Below are positions 10,485-22,300 of a DNA stretch of 64,000 nucleotides, piece after piece. Position numbers and translations under genes: made by a program. Location: NCBI RefSeq assembly GCF_040958095.1, contig NC_091230.1, positions 8,734,728 through 8,798,727 of the forward strand, given 5' to 3'. The stretch comes from Procambarus clarkii. Lineage: Eukaryota; Arthropoda; Malacostraca; Decapoda; Cambaridae. The notes beneath the pieces were generated by a model. That model saw nothing but the letters and a program-made list of their open reading frames with translations. It made no database searches and was not told the origin of the DNA. The stretch's first letter is position 1; each line of letters starts with the position of its first letter.

Positions 10485-12390
10485 TTTTTCACATACGCAA
10501 AATCAAAATCCAAAACCTCGACCAGTATTGGACCGTTAATTACAAATGAAGGTACGTACACAGAGGACAACAAAGAGATTAGTGAAATTCTAAGAAGCCA
10601 GTATGAGGCTATGTTTAGCACACCAATAAACAACATGAAAGTTGATGACCCAGACAGCTTCTTTATGAATGACATTCAAGCTGCAGATAATATAACGGAT
10701 ATTACCACAAACTCGGAAGACTTTGAAAGAGAAATTGATAATATGCCTATGCACTCAGCTCCTGGGCCTGACTCATGGAATTCAATATTCATAAAGAAAT
10801 GTAAAGTACCAGTAGCGAGAGCACTCAGCGTAATATGGAGAAAGAGCCTGGATACAGGGGAGATACCAGCAGCACTTAAATCTGCAGATATAGCTCCGTT
10901 GCACAAGGGGGGGAGTAAAGCCTTGGCAAAAAATTATAGGCCAGTTGCACTAACATCACACATAATAAAAGTGTTTGAAAGAGTGATTAGGAATCAAATT
11001 TCTAGTTTTATGGAAAACAATGAATTGCACAATCCAGGACAACTTGGATTTAGAGCGGGAAGATCCTGTCTGTCACAGTTACTCAACCACTATGACAAAA
11101 TCACAGAAGCCCTAGAAGAAAAGCAAAATGCAGATGTTGTATACGCAGACTTTGCAAAGGCGTTCGACAAATGTGACCATGGGGTGATAGCTCACAAAAT
11201 GAGGTCAATGGGAATAACTGGAAAAGTAGGACGCTGGATACTCAATTTCCTGTCGAACAGAACACAAAGAGTAACAGTCAATCAGATAAAATCGAGTCCA
11301 AGCGATGTTAAAAGCTCTGTACCTCAAGGTACAGTCCTTGCACCGCTACTGTTCCTTATTCTCATATCTGATATAGACAAAAATACACGTCACAGCTTCG
11401 TGTCGTCCTTTGCAGATGACACAAAAATCAGCATGAAAATTACCTCTGCTGAAGACATTGAAAAACTACAAGCAGATGTCAACAAAGTTTTTGATTGGGC
11501 AGCAGAAAATAACATGATGTTTAACAGTGATAAATTTCAGGTACTCAGGTACGGCAAAAATGAGGATCTGAAACATAATACAGGGTACAAAACACAATCG
11601 AATCTTCCCATAGTAGAAAAACAGCATGTCAAGGATTTGGGAATAATGATGTCCGACGATCTAACGTTTAGGGAGCATAACCAAGCAAATATCGCGTCAG
11701 CCAGAAAAATGATCGGATGGATTACGAGAACTTTCAAATCCAGGGATCCCATCACAATGGTTGTACTCTTCAAGTCACTTGTGCTGTCCCGTCTCGAGTA
11801 CTGCTCAGTACTCACTTCCCCCTTCAGAGCAGGAGAGATTGCTGAAATAGAGGGAATACAGAGAACATATACGGCACGCATAGACGAGATAAAACACCTA
11901 AATTATTGGGATCGTCTCAAAGCTCTCCAAATGTACTCTCTAGAAAGGAGACGAGAGAGATACCAAATAATATACACATGGAAAATACTGGAGGGTCAGG
12001 TCCCAAATCTACACAGTAAAATAACAACGTACTGGAGTGAACGATATGGAAGAAAATGCAAGATTGAACCAGTGAAGAGCAGAGGTGCCATAGGCACAAT
12101 CAGAGAGCACTGTATAAACATCAGGGGTCCGCGGTTGTTCAACGTCCTCCCAGCGAGCATAAGAAATATTGCCGGAACAACCGTGGACATCTTCAAGACA
12201 AAACTGGACGGTTTTCTAAGAGAAGTTCCGGATCAGCCGGGCTGTGGTGGGTACGTGGCCCTGCGGGCCGCTCCAAGCAACAGCCTGGTGGACCAAACTC
12301 TCACAAGTCGAGCCTGGCCTCGGGCCGGGCTTGGGGAGTAGAAGAACTCCCAGAACCCCATCAACCAGGTATCAACCAGGTATTGCCCTG
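10485..12390 (+). mobile_element. LINE D, 5'-truncated CR1-like LINE nested in LINE C
   Basis: Same subfamily and orientation as LINE B. It begins upstream of the RT domain and lacks the endonuclease. The 3' end again runs into ATCAACCAG repeats (12358-12380). On both sides the LINE C minus-strand sequence continues, ORF1 side to the right and endonuclease to the left. An exact target duplication could not be settled by eye. Confidence 0.88.
10486..12341 (+). CDS. LINE D reverse transcriptase, intact reading frame, N-terminally truncated
   Basis: The frame stays open from the truncation point to the stop at 12339-12341, about 618 codons; the first internal ATG is at 10611. Counted from that ATG: finger motif NYRPVALTS near residue 110, motif A ADFAKAFD near 179-186, motif B VPQGTVLAP near 238-246, and catalytic FADD at 267-270. 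The thumb and the C-terminal region of the CR1 type follow, ending SRAWPRAGLGE. All catalytic aspartates are present. The missing endonuclease means it cannot be an autonomous element. It has no stop codons while its sister LINE B has several, so it is probably a younger insertion. No promoter is visible. Confidence 0.88.
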
Positions 12391-12776
12391 AGGCTCACTT
12401 TTTTCTGTCCCTTCTCATATCGCCTCCTTATTGAGTGTTCTGCTGGTGGGGAAAGCTGTTCCATGGGTGTGAGGAATTGTGAGGTGGATAACAGGGTCTC
12501 AGAGGATACTGGGGTGAGGGGCGGGGGGGTCAAGTGAAGGGGGGGGGGGGGGCAGAGAGGGAATGGGATGAAGGGGGAGGGAGGACTGAAAGGAAAAGGG
12601 GGAAGGGGGGACATGGCTTGAGAAGGGGAGGGGTAGCAGAGTGGGAATAGGGTGTGGGGGTAGGGAGATATGGCTGATAATTTGAGTGGGGGCAGGGAGG
12701 GTTTGGGGTAGGGGGGGTTTCTATACAGAGGAGGGTGGTGTGGTTGCCCTCCCCTCTCGTGTTACTGGGTAGCTAG
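12391..12776 (-). other. G-rich ORF1/ORF2 spacer of LINE C
   Basis: Plus-strand G runs including about 16 G at 12537-12552. Proline and serine-rich in minus-strand translation, comparable to 3078-3599 in LINE A. No gene. Confidence 0.6.
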
Positions 12777-13520
12777 TTATGAGTTCCCCCTTACCTCTGG
12801 GGATGATGTGTTGGGAGCTGTGAGTTCCTGGTTTTCCCCTCTCACCCAGCGCCTCTTCCTTGCTTCTGCCGCCATAACTCTCTCCTCCCTCGTCATGTCC
12901 CTCTGGAGGAATACTTTTTTTAATTCTCCCACATGTTGCAGGCGGCTTTTCCTGGTTAGAATCAACTCCATTGTGTTCTCGTTTGCAAACACTATCTTCA
13001 ACACACGATCTCGGTCTTTGTTGTACCAGCCTAGCTTGAAAATCTTCTCAATTCTATGCTCAGCCCCTTCCATCTCTAGTGTCTTCAGTATTTCATTCAC
13101 TGCTGCTTTGTCCTTATCATTCCACTCTGTCTTGTTGGATCCTTCCTGCTCTTTAATACCCACAGCTAGCACTGATCTTTTGCTTTCCAGCAGCTGGCTA
13201 GTGGAGTGTGCTGCTTCCTGTGAGGTGGCTGTTTTCATGGCCACCTCTATCATTGAGGACATTACTTCAGAGTTATTTTTTAGCATTTCTGCAAATGTTG
13301 CTTTTATAGTGGCATTCCCTTCCAGTATACTATTTCCACTTTCCCCCTGGATGATTATCTGAGTCTCAGCATCAACACTGTTCTCTTTGAGGGCTCTAAT
13401 CTCCTCTTTTGCTGCTGTTAGTTCTCTTTTCAGGTTGCTTATTTCATTCTTCATTTCCTGCATCATTCCCTGCATCTCACTCTTGATATTCTCCACAAAC
13501 TGGGCAAACATTTCCTTCAT
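12777..13520 (-). CDS. LINE C ORF1 protein, coiled coil plus RRM-like domain
   Basis: An uninterrupted 247-codon frame from the ATG at 13520. Residues 1-50 are K, E and M-rich with heptads typical of a coiled coil ([20 protein letters not shown] at the start). The middle is S/T and A-rich. Residues about 140-215 include [30 protein letters not shown] and a basic end RKRRW, the pattern of the RRM-like nucleic-acid-binding domain of LINE ORF1. It would coat the element RNA. It lies directly upstream of the LINE C endonuclease once LINE D is removed. The open frame contrasts with the broken ORF2. Confidence 0.7.
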   Translation of the reverse strand: MKEMFAQFVENIKSEMQGMMQEMKNEISNLKRELTAAKEEIRALKENSVDAETQIIIQGESGNSILEGNATIKATFAEMLKNNSEVMSSMIEVAMKTATSQEAAHSTSQLLESKRSVLAVGIKEQEGSNKTEWNDKDKAAVNEILKTLEMEGAEHRIEKIFKLGWYNKDRDRVLKIVFANENTMELILTRKSRLQHVGELKKVFLQRDMTREERVMAAEARKRRWVRGENQELTAPNTSSPEVRGNS

Positions 13521-13654
13521 TTCATCACCTTGACCTTTCCCTGTTCCCTGTTTCCTCTGGTCATCATGCTTGCCCCTATTCCTGTTATGCTGTGATAGGA
13601 TTTGTCAGGAGGAGAGCAAGAGAAGGGGTGGGTGGAGAGAGGAGTGCAAGTGGG

Positions 13655-13747
<93 letters not shown>

Positions 13748-13885
13748 AGAGAGGGGTTGAGAGGGGGAGAGAGGGAGGGGTTGAAAGGGGGAGAGAGGGA
13801 GGAGGGGGGAGAGTGTGTGTATGGGAGATGTATGGGTAACTGGAGGGTGGGAGGGGGCGGAGATGATCACTTCTGGTCAGGTGTG
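13521..13885. repeat. LINE C leader and (GA)n array
   Basis: 13659-13740 is an almost perfect (GA)n array of about 82 bp, followed by GA/GGGA-rich sequence to 13815. The rest is the short leader of LINE C and the junction to LINE E. No gene. Confidence 0.9.
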
Positions 13886-15899
13886 TGTACTCACCTAGTT
13901 GTGCTTGCGGGGGTTGAGCTCTGGCTCTTTGGTCCTGCCTCTCAACCGTCAATCAACAGGTGTACAGGTTCATGAGCCTATTGGGCTCTATCATATCTAC
14001 ACTTGAAACTGTGTATGGAGTCAGCCTCCACCACATTACTTCCTAATGCATTCCATTTGTCAACCACTCTGACACTAAAAAAGTTCTTTCTAATATCTCT
14101 GTGGCTCATTTGGGCACTCAGTTTCCACCTGTGTCCCCTAGTGCGTGTGTCCCTTGTGTTAAATAGCCTGTCTTTATCAACCCTGTCGATTCCCTTGAGA
14201 ATCTTGAATGTGGTGATCATGTCCCCCTAACTCTTCTGTCTTCCAATGAATTGAGGTTCAATTCCCGTAGTCTCTCCTAGTAGCTCATACCTCTCAGCTC
14301 GGGTACTAGTCTAGTGGCAAACCTTTGAACATTTTCCAGTTTAGTCTTATACTTGTCTAGATATGGAGTCCATGCTGGAGCCGCATACTCCAGGATTGGT
14401 CTGACATATGTGGTATATAATGTTCTGAAAGATTCCTTGCACAAGTTTATAAAGGCCGTTCTTATGTTAGCCAACCTGGCATATGCTGCTGATGTTATCC
14501 TCTTGATATGAGCTTCAGGGGACAGGTCTGGCGTGATATCAACCCCCAGGTCTTTCTCTCTCTCGGACTCTTGAAGTATTTCATCTCCCAAGTGATACCT
14601 TGTATCTGGTCTTCTGCTTCCTACCCCTATCTTTATTACATTATATTTGCTTGGGTTAAATTCTAACAGCCATTTGTTCGACCATTCCTGCAGCTTGTCC
14701 AGGTCTTCTTGAAGCCTCAAGCTGTCCTCCTCTGTCTTAATCCTTCTCATAATTTTGGCGTCGTCAGCAAACATTGAGAGGAATGAGTCTATACCTTCTG
14801 GGAGATCATTTACGTATATCAGAAACAGGATAGGTCCAAGCACAGAGCCCTGTGGGACTCCACTGGTGACTTCACGCCATTCTGAGGTCTCACCCCTCAC
14901 TATAACTCTCTGCTTCCTATTGCTTAGGTACTCCCTTAACCACTGGAGCGCCCTACCAGTTACTCCTGCCTGTTTCTCCAGCTTATGCATCAACCTTTTA
15001 TGGGGTACTGTGTCAAAGGCTTTCCGACAGTCAAAAAAAATGCAGTCCGCCCATCCTTCTCTTTCTTGCTTAATCTTTGACACCTGATCGTAGAATTCTA
15101 TCAAGCCTGTAAGGCAAGATTTACCCTCCCTGAACCCATGTTGATGGGTTGTCACGAAGTCTCTTCTCTCCAGATGTGTTACTAGGATTTTTCTCACAAT
15201 CTTCTCCATCACCTTGCATAGTATACAAGTTAAGGACACTGGCCTGTAGTTCAGTGCCTCTTGTCTGTCACCCTTTTTAAATATTGGTACTACATTAGCA
15301 ATCTTCCATATTTCAGGTAGGTCTCCCGTTTCCAGTGACCTACTATACACTATGGAGAGTGGCAAGCAAAGTGCGCCTGCACACTCTTTCAATACCCATG
15401 GTGAGATTCCATCCGGCCCAACAGCTTTTCTCACATCCAGCTCCAATAGGTGCTTCTTCACCTCATCTCTTGTAATTTCGAACCTTTCCAAGGTCACCTG
15501 GTTTGCTGCCACCTCTCCTAGCGCCGTGACTTCTCCCTGTTCTATTGTAAAGACCTCCTGGAACCTTTTGTTGAGTTCTTCACACACCTCTTTGTTATTC
15601 TCTGTGTACCTGTCCTCGGCCACCCTAAGTTTCATCACCTGTTCCTTCACTGTTGTCTTCCTCCTGATGTGACTGTGTAGTAGCTTTGGTTCGGTCTTGG
15701 CTTTATTAGCTATATCATTTTCATACCTTTTCTCAGCTGCTCTTCTCACACTAACATACTCGTTCCTGGTTCTCTGGTATCTCTCTCTACTTTCTGGTGT
15801 TCTGTTATTACGGAAGTTCCTCCATGCCCTTTTATTCAGCTCCTTTGCTTTCATACATTCCCTATTAAACCACGGATTTTTCCTTTGCTTCTCTGTTTT
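13886..15899 (-). mobile_element. LINE E, 5'-truncated CR1-like LINE
   Basis: 3' end (actcacctagttgtgcttgcgg) at 13888; 5' end cut at about 15899, where it meets a (GT)n array. It contains the pre-RT linker and nearly complete RT. Same subfamily as C, F and G. Confidence 0.87.
13978..15890 (-). pseudogene. LINE E reverse transcriptase, almost intact
   Basis: A 525-codon open stretch (15854-14277) carries a basic linker, KAVGPDGISPWVL, NYRPVSLT, motif A DCRKAFD, motif B SGVPQGSVLGP and catalytic FADDAKI, then the thumb. Sister copies continue MSYEERLREL; here the first glutamate codon of that block has become TAG at about 14275. A second lesion, one missing G/C in the run at 14222-14228, shifts the frame before the C-terminal block at 14220-13978. 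Otherwise this is the best-preserved minus-strand RT in the window. Confidence 0.88.
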
Positions 15900-16190
15900 T
15901 TCTGTGTGTGTGTGTGTGCGTGTATTTGTGGTCAGTCGTGGTGGGGGTGAAGTGAAAGTGGGGGGAGGGAGTGTATTGGGTTAGTGAGATGAGGGGTAAG
16001 AGAGGGGGTGGAGTATGAGTGAGGTCTTATCCCCTTTCCACAAAAGGTGTTAATCCTTTCTACCCTGACTGAACGTTTGTGTGTGTGTGTGCATGTGTGT
16101 GTGTATGTTTTTGCGTGTGCGTGCATGTGTGTGTGCATACGTATATGCGCGTGCATGCGTTCGTGTGTGCATGTGTCACGAGAGTCCCGT
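15900..16190. repeat. (GT)n and mixed GT/GC-rich simple repeats
   Basis: (TG)n at 15901-15920 directly at the 5' end of LINE E, and a second imperfect array at 16075-16175 of TG/CG steps. 15930-16074 is G-rich without a frame of note. Confidence 0.85.
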
Positions 16191-16789
16191 AAGTGTCAAC
16201 CTCTACCCAAAATAAGTCACTTTGAGATTTTATTTATATATGATATACTGAACAAGAACTTGTTAATATTTTACCTCACTCTGTACACCTGAATAATTGA
16301 CCAAAGAGGAGTACCTACCAGTCAGCCTCCTGCTCGCACAACGAGATGAATAAATACGATGTTTGGATGACGAGGTGATCCGTCGTCTCCTCCCACATGG
16401 TGATTCACTAAGTTCCAGTAGATTGATGATGGCGGTTCTTCTCTATTTAATACAAAGCTCTGGAGTCAGTCACTGTATCGTTGTGTCTGTTGTGTTACAG
16501 TTCACTAATTTACTGTACCACTGATCACTGGAGCCCAAATGTAAACAAAGCCTCGTGGCCCTCTCACGTGGCCTGTCTGGGGAATTCACTGTTTAAAAAC
16601 AAAGTTCAAATGATAGCACTGTATTTTTCTTTCCTATTCGAGGCGGTTATACACTTTGTGATACCCCTAGATCTGTGATCTGTCACTGAAGCCTTAATTA
16701 ACCCAAACATATTGGCGTTTATCGTAGAGTGCGACCCCGTGAACCTCCCTCGACGGCAGACTCGACTGGACTCTGTGTGTGTGTGTGTG
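16191..16789. other. No gene recognised
   Basis: About 600 bp of non-repetitive-looking sequence with only short random frames (longest 65 codons, no familiar motif). It is one of the few stretches without an obvious repeat family. Ends in (GT)n at 16775-16790. Confidence 0.4.
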
Positions 16790-17080
16790 TATTCACCTAG
16801 TTGTATTCACCTTGTTGTGTTTGAGCTTTGTTCTTTCGGCCCGCCTCTCAACTGTGAGTCAACTGTTTACTAACTACTTTTTTTTCCACACCACACACAC
16901 ACCTCCAGGAACCAGCCTGTGACAGCTGACTAGCTCCCAGGTACCTATTTACTGCTAGGTAACAGAGGCATTCAGGGTGATAGAAACTTTGTCCATTTGT
17001 TTCTGCCTGGTTCGGGAATCGAACCTGCACCACAGAATTACGAGTCTTGAATGCTATCAACCAGGCTACCAGGCACCCCC
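16790..17080 (-). mobile_element. tRNA-derived SINE, minus strand
   Basis: On the minus strand an A-box-like start (gcctggtagcctggttgata) is followed by a B box (ggttcgattcccg, seen here as cgggaatcgaacc at 17012-17024). Then comes the body with the tacctagcagtaaataggtacctggg type block, present as gtacctatttactgctaggtaac at 16940. The same body occurs at 31.4, 35.4 and 36.0 kb. Confidence 0.75.
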
Positions 17081-18676
17081 TGTGTGTGTGGGTGTGTGTG
17101 TGTACTCACCTAGTTGTACTCACCTAGTTGTGCTTGCGGGGGTTGAGCTCTGGCTCTTTGGTCCCGCCTCTCAACCGTCAATCAACAGGTGTACAGATTC
17201 CTGAGCCTATTGGGCTCTATCATATCTACACTTGAAACTGTGTATGGAGTCAGCCTCCACCACATCACTTCCTAATGCATTCCATTTGTCAACCACTCTG
17301 ACACTAAAAAAGTTCTTTCTAATATCTCTGTGGCTCATTTGGGCGCTCAGTTTCCACCTGTGTCCCTTTGTGCGTGTGCTCCGTGTGTTAAATAGCCTGT
17401 CTTTATCTACCCTATCAATTCCCTTGAGAATCTTGAATGTGGTGATCATGTCCCCCCTAACTCTTCTGTCTTCCAGCGAAGTGAGGTTTAATTCCCGTAG
17501 TCTCTCCTCGTAGCTCAAACCTCTCAGCTCGGGTATTAGTCTGGTGGCAAATCTTTGAACCTTTTCCAGTTTAGTCTTATCCTTGACTAGATACGGACTC
17601 CATGCTGGGGCTGCATACTCCAGGATTGGCCTGACATATGTGGTATAGAAAGTTCTGAATGATTCTTTACACAAATTTCTGAATGCCGTTCGTATGTTGG
17701 CCAGCCTGGCATATGCCGCTGATGTTATCCTCTTGATATGCACTGCAGGAGACAGGTCTGGCGTGATATCAACTCCCAAATCTTTTTCTTTCTCTGACTC
17801 CTGAAGAATTTCCTCTTCCAGATAATACCTTGTATTGGCCTCCTGCTCCCTGCACCTATCTTCATTATATTACATTTGGTTGGGTTAAACTCTATCAACC
17901 ACTTGTTCGACCATTCCTGCAGTTTGTCTAGGTCTTCTTGAAGCCTCAAACAGTCCTCTTCTGTCTTAATCCTTCTCATAATTTTGGCATCGTCTGCAAA
18001 CATTGAGAGAAATGAATCTATACCCTCCGGGAGATCATTTACATATATCAGAAACAAGATAGGACCGAGTATAGAGCCCTGTGGGACTAAATTGGTGACT
18101 TCACGCCAATCAGAGGTCTCACCCCTTACCGTAACTCCCGGCTTCCTATTGCTTAAGTACTCCCTTATCCACTGGAGCACCCTACCAGCTACACCTGCCT
18201 GTCTCTCCAGCTTATGTACCAGCCTCTTATGCGGTACTGTGTCAAAGGCTTTCCGACAATCCAAGAAAATGCAGTCCGCCCAGCCCTCTCTTTCTTGCTT
18301 AATCTGTTACCTGGTCATAGCCAGACCAGGTTATCTATTAAGCCAGTCAGGCAAGATTTACCCTCCCTGAACCGATGTTGTCGATTTGTCACGAAGTCCC
18401 TTCTCTCCAGATGTGCTACCAGGTTTTTTCTCACGATCTTCTCCATCACCTTGCATGGTATACAAATTAAGGACACTGGCCTGTAGTTCAATGCCTCTTG
18501 CCTGTCGCCCTTTTTGTATATTGGGACCACATTTGCCGTCTTCCATATTTCTGGTAGGTCTCCCGTCTCCAGTGGCCTACTATACACTATGGAGAGTGGC
18601 AAGCAAAGTGCCTCTGCACACTCTTTCAGTACCCATGGCGAGATCCCGTCTGGACCAACAGCCTTTCTAACATCAA
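17081..18676 (-). mobile_element. LINE F, 5'-truncated CR1-like LINE
   Basis: 3' tail (GT)n plus actcacctagttg at 17081-17125, with the 5' end cut at about 18676 directly against the (GT)n tail of LINE G. The content matches LINE E. Confidence 0.87.
17207..18602 (-). pseudogene. LINE F reverse transcriptase, broken
   Basis: Pieces 18602-18315 (NYRPVSLI finger), 18264-17725 (DCRKAFD motif A, LVPQGSILGP motif B, FADDAKI motif C) and 17779-17207 (thumb and C-terminal block with VRVVDKWNAL). Breaks are a substituted stretch near 18310 (an inserted accaggttatcta-like segment) and a frameshift near 17840. All three catalytic aspartates survive. Confidence 0.87.
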
Positions 18677-18706
18677 GGTGTGTGTGTGTGTGTGCGCGTG
18701 TGTGTA
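18677..18706. repeat. (GT)n array at the LINE F/LINE G junction
   Basis: GT dinucleotides with GC steps. 5' end of F on one side, 3' end of G on the other. Confidence 0.9.
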
Positions 18707-19602
18707 CTCACCTCACCTATTTGTAGTCATCTATTTGTGCTTGGGGGGGTTGAGCTCTGGCTCATTGGTCCCGCCTCTCAACCTTCAATCAACTGGTGTA
18801 CAGATTCCTGCGCCTACTGGGCTCTATCATATCTACATTTAAAACTGTGTATGGAGTCAGCCTCCAACACATCACTGCCTAATGCATTCCACCTGTTAAC
18901 TACTCTGACACTGAAAAAGTTCTTTCTAACGTTCCTGTGGCTCATTTGGGTACTCAGTTTCCACCTGTGTCCCCTTGTTCGCATACCACCAGTGTTGAAA
19001 AATTTATCCGTATCTACCCTGTCAATAACCCTGAGGATTTTGTAGGTAATGATCATGTCTCCCCTTACTCTTCTCTCTTCTACTGTCGTAAGGTGCATCT
19101 CTCGCAGCCTTTCCTTGTAACTCATGCCTCTTAGCTCCGGGACTAGTCTACTGGCATACCTCTGGACTTTTTCCAGCTTCGTCTTGTGCTTCATAAGGTA
19201 CGGGCTCCTATGCTGAGGCCGCATACTCCAGGATTGGTCTTACATATGTGGTATACAAGATTCCGAATGATTCCTTATACAGGTTCTTGAAAGCTGTTCT
19301 GATGTTAGCCAGTCTCATAATTCATTTACGAATTACGAGGTCTGCGATGAATTACGTCGCAGACGTAATTCATTTTATGTGTGCTGCAGGAGACAGGTTT
19401 GGTGTGATATCAACCCCCTAGATCTTTCTCTCTGTCCGTTTCATGAGGTACTTCATCTCCCATTCTGTATGGGAGATGAAGTTTCATCTCCCGCCGCCTA
19501 GTTTCACTACTTTGCATTTACTCGAGTTGAACTTGAGCAGCCATTTGTTGGACCATTCATTCAATCTGTCCAGGTCATCTTGTAGCCATCAAGATTTTTC
19601 TT
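18707..19602 (-). mobile_element. LINE G, decayed CR1-like LINE fragment
   Basis: 3' terminus at 18707; the C-terminal RT block is open at 19224-18814 (VRVVNRWNAL). Beyond 19225 it is full of breaks, with a local inverted duplication at 19318-19375 (aattcatttacgaattacgagg and its partner). It stops where a tRNA-like repeat begins at about 19603. Confidence 0.8.
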
Positions 19603-19765
19603 GATCGAGTTCTCCTAGTAATGCAATTGACTGGTGAAAAACGAATTCGGATCTCTTACCATAGCAGGTGTTCTTGTGAGATCTAGATGTTGGGGATAAA
19701 GTCCCTAGTTTCAATCCTTTTTTAAGGATCAGCGTGAATAAGTGGTCAGAAGACTAGTTATGTAC
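19603..19765 (+). repeat. Left part of a tRNA-like repeat unit split by the 14.5-kb element
   Basis: Matches the ~268-bp units at 34.35-35.06 kb (acgaattcggatctcttacc, gagatctagatgttggggataaa and similar). It breaks off at tagttatgtac, and the rest of the unit resumes at 34237. The two halves define the insertion point of the element between them. Confidence 0.85.
19760..19765. repeat. Target-site duplication, left copy (ATGTAC)
   Basis: ATGTAC here and at 34237-34242. If the element is drawn one base shorter at each end, the duplication is TATGTACA (19759-19766 and 34236-34243). The sequence alone cannot choose between the two. Confidence 0.8.
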
Positions 19766-19906
19766 AGTAGTAGGGATGACATGCTAAACAGGAATTTTTT
19801 TGGTCGGGAAATTCCCGTTTTGCGTGTGAGGGTTTTCAGGTGAATTTGGCCGGTCACTGATTTGGAATTAAGGAATTCTTAGAGAAAAATAATTTCCGAG
19901 AATTTA

Positions 19907-20030
19907 GAAGTTTGTTAAAAGTTCTTATGATGAAAATATGTTCATAGAAGTTTGTTAAGAGTGCTTATGATGAAAATATGTTCATAGAAGTTAGTTAAGA
20001 GTTCTTATGGGAGAAATTCAAAATTCCCGA
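19907..20030 (+). repeat. 40-bp tandem repeat in left arm
   Basis: gaagtttgttaagagttctt recurs at 19907, 19947 and 19987, with looser copies to 20350. The same array is in the right arm near 34000-34100. Confidence 0.85.
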
Positions 20031-20589
20031 TTTGCGTGTCAAGGTTTCCAGGTGAATTTGGCCTGTCACTTGATTTGGAATTTAGGAAATCTTATGGGGA
20101 AAATAATTTCTGAGATCTTAGAAGTTTGTTAAGAGTTCTTATGAGGAAAATAAGTAGGAAAATCTTATAGAAAAATTTTAGAAATATCGTGTTTAAGTCA
20201 CACAGTTTCCGGGTAAACTCTATGGACATATTTTACCAGTTTTCAAAACCGTGTATTTTTCAAATACCATTTTCTGAGAATATGTTCATAAAAGTTTGTT
20301 AAAAGTTCTTATGAAGAAAATTATTCATAGAAGTTTGTTAACAGTTCTTATTGGGAAAATTCAATTTTTTTAGAGTTCAGTTTTAAGAAAATATTTCTGA
20401 GTTTCAAATAATCATACAAGTTTATTTATATGTTTATGACCAAATTTTGTAAAAAGACCATTTTCAGAAAATATTGTCTTAGTCGTGACTTTAAGTTTTA
20501 TAACCATTTACGGCTGTTTCACCTGTAAGACCCAAAAAATAGTCAGAGACAGTTTATGCCTGAAAATAATCTGAGTCAAGTTTTACCTT

Positions 20590-21050
20590 GAAAATTAACA
20601 GAGTCCTGTTATTAATTTAAATTCTTCAGAGTCCACTTTGTGAGCAAAATTCTTCAGAGTCCAGTTTGTGCCAGAAAATATTCACAATCCTGTAATCTAC
20701 GAAAATTAGGCAGAGTTCATTTAAGATCGAAAATTAGCCAGAGTCCAGTAAAGACAGAAAATTATTCAGAACTCCAGTTTATACCCAAAAATAATCAGTG
20801 TCCAATTAACGACAAAAATTCGTCAGAGTCCAGTTGTTAACCTAAGTTATTCAAAGTTCAGTTTGTGCCCGAAAAAATTTAGAGTCCTGTAATCTGTGAA
20901 AATTAGACAGAGTCCATTTTCAAACCAATTTTCATCAGAGTCCATTTTATATCAAAAATTCGTCAGAGTCCATTTTGTGTCCAAAATATTCGGAGTCCAG
21001 TTCATGATAAAAAATAATCAGAGTCCAATTGAAGACCAAAATTTGTTAGA
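20590..21050 (+). repeat. ~40-bp degenerate array with CAGAGTCC core
   Basis: At least eleven copies of a unit containing cagagtcc followed by AT-rich sequence and aaaatt. The right arm has the complement (ggactctg) at 33030-33450. Confidence 0.85.
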
Positions 21051-21089
21051 GCTAGCATTTTCGCTACTTTTCGCCCAATTTTAGCCTAA

Positions 21090-21620
21090 TTTTAAACAGT
21101 CATATTTCAGACGTAGTAATAAGATCCTAACAAATACCAAGTTCTAGCTCCTGTCCTCAGCCTTTGTTCCCTCTCGTATCTTTGGTAATACCTAAACAAT
21201 TTCCCAGAAATTTTAATCCCTGTATTTCAGATACAGTAAATAAGATCAAGTCAGTTACCGAGCTCCAGCTCTTGTTCCCCACCTTAGTTCATTTGTACAA
21301 GTTCTTTAGAAACAGACCATTTTTCCGCAAATTTAAAGCAGATATACTTTAAAGGTAGTAAATCAAATCAAAACAGTTAACAAGCTCCAGCTCTTGTCCC
21401 CCACCTTAGTTCTCTCTCATAACTTTGTAATAACCAATAAATTTTCCTGAAATTTTTAACATAGTTGTTTCAGACGTAGTAAATAAAGCCAGTGCAGTTA
21501 CCGAGTTTTCTACTCTTGTTCCCTGCTTAGCTCATTTGTACAAGTTCTTTATTATCCGACCAAATCACCTGAGATTTAAGATCACCATAATTCTAACGTA
21601 GTAAAATTAATCAGGATATT
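21090..21620 (+). repeat. ~115-120-bp tandem repeat in left arm
   Basis: Repeated blocks: tcagacgtagtaa(a)taa..., gttaccgagctccagctcttgtcccc..., ctttagttcctttgta-like. About four copies. Mirrored at 32280-32960 in the right arm. Confidence 0.8.
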
Positions 21621-21979
21621 AGCCTAGCTCCATTTCCTCTGCCTTTGATCATCAAACATAAATATTTCCGATCAAGTCCCTCTCCAGCCTAACTCATTAT
21701 CAGAGTAATCACCTAACCCCAACCTGCATAATTAACTTTTCAACCCCTCCCACCTTCCTCCATCTCATCCAAGTCTCATAAATTAAAATGTAGCTGTTAA
21801 TTTGCTTTCTTTCCCAGTTCATAGAATATTCTCTGTAAGTACAGATCAGTACTTAGTCTTGCATATTCTCTAGTTCTTTTCATTTGATATAAGACTTAAA
21901 CAACTATTACTATGCATCCTATCATATTTTAACATGACTCATATGTAAATATACCCAACTCCTTCCTTCCATTACTCGT

Positions 21980-22300
21980 TCCAGCATGTCCACCGTGCAT
22001 CTCACTACACTTTATACTTTACATGTTGTAGTATGTTTTCCGCGCATCTTGGTACCAACCCTTACAATCTCTCAGTCCTTTACACGTCCCAGCATGTTCA
22101 CCGCGCATCTCACTATGCTTTCTACTTTACATGTTGTAGCATGTTTTCTGCACATCTTGGTACTGCCGCTTACAATCTTTATCATTCCTTTACATGTCCC
22201 AGCATCTTCCCCGCCCAACTTGCAACCCTTTCTTACAATTTTCCTCCATCACTCCGCTACTTGTTCTTACCCGTTCATTACAGTCCCCTACATGTTCTCT
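21980..22300 (+). repeat. ~114-bp tandem repeat in left arm (catgttgtagcatgtttt unit)
   Basis: The segment with ccagcatgt, ccgcgcatct, cttacaatct repeats at about 21984 and 22098, with a partial third. Mirrored at 31600-31790 in the right arm. Confidence 0.85.

Larger units (their letters stand above)
7562..13600 (-). mobile_element. LINE C, near full length CR1-like LINE, split by LINE D
   Basis: On the minus strand: ORF1 (13520-12777), a G-rich spacer (12776-12391), the endonuclease (10480-9540) and RT (9430-7670). The plus-strand LINE D occupies 10485-12390 in the junction between ORF1 and the endonuclease. Net length is about 4.1 kb. The 3' end has the conserved gcttgcgggggttgagctctgg block shared by LINEs E, F and G, then a (GT)n tail. 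Confidence 0.85.

Noticed and set aside
20560-21050. Possible CRISPR-like array in the inverted arm
   Set aside because: Units are degenerate and contiguous without unique spacers, and the genome is eukaryotic.
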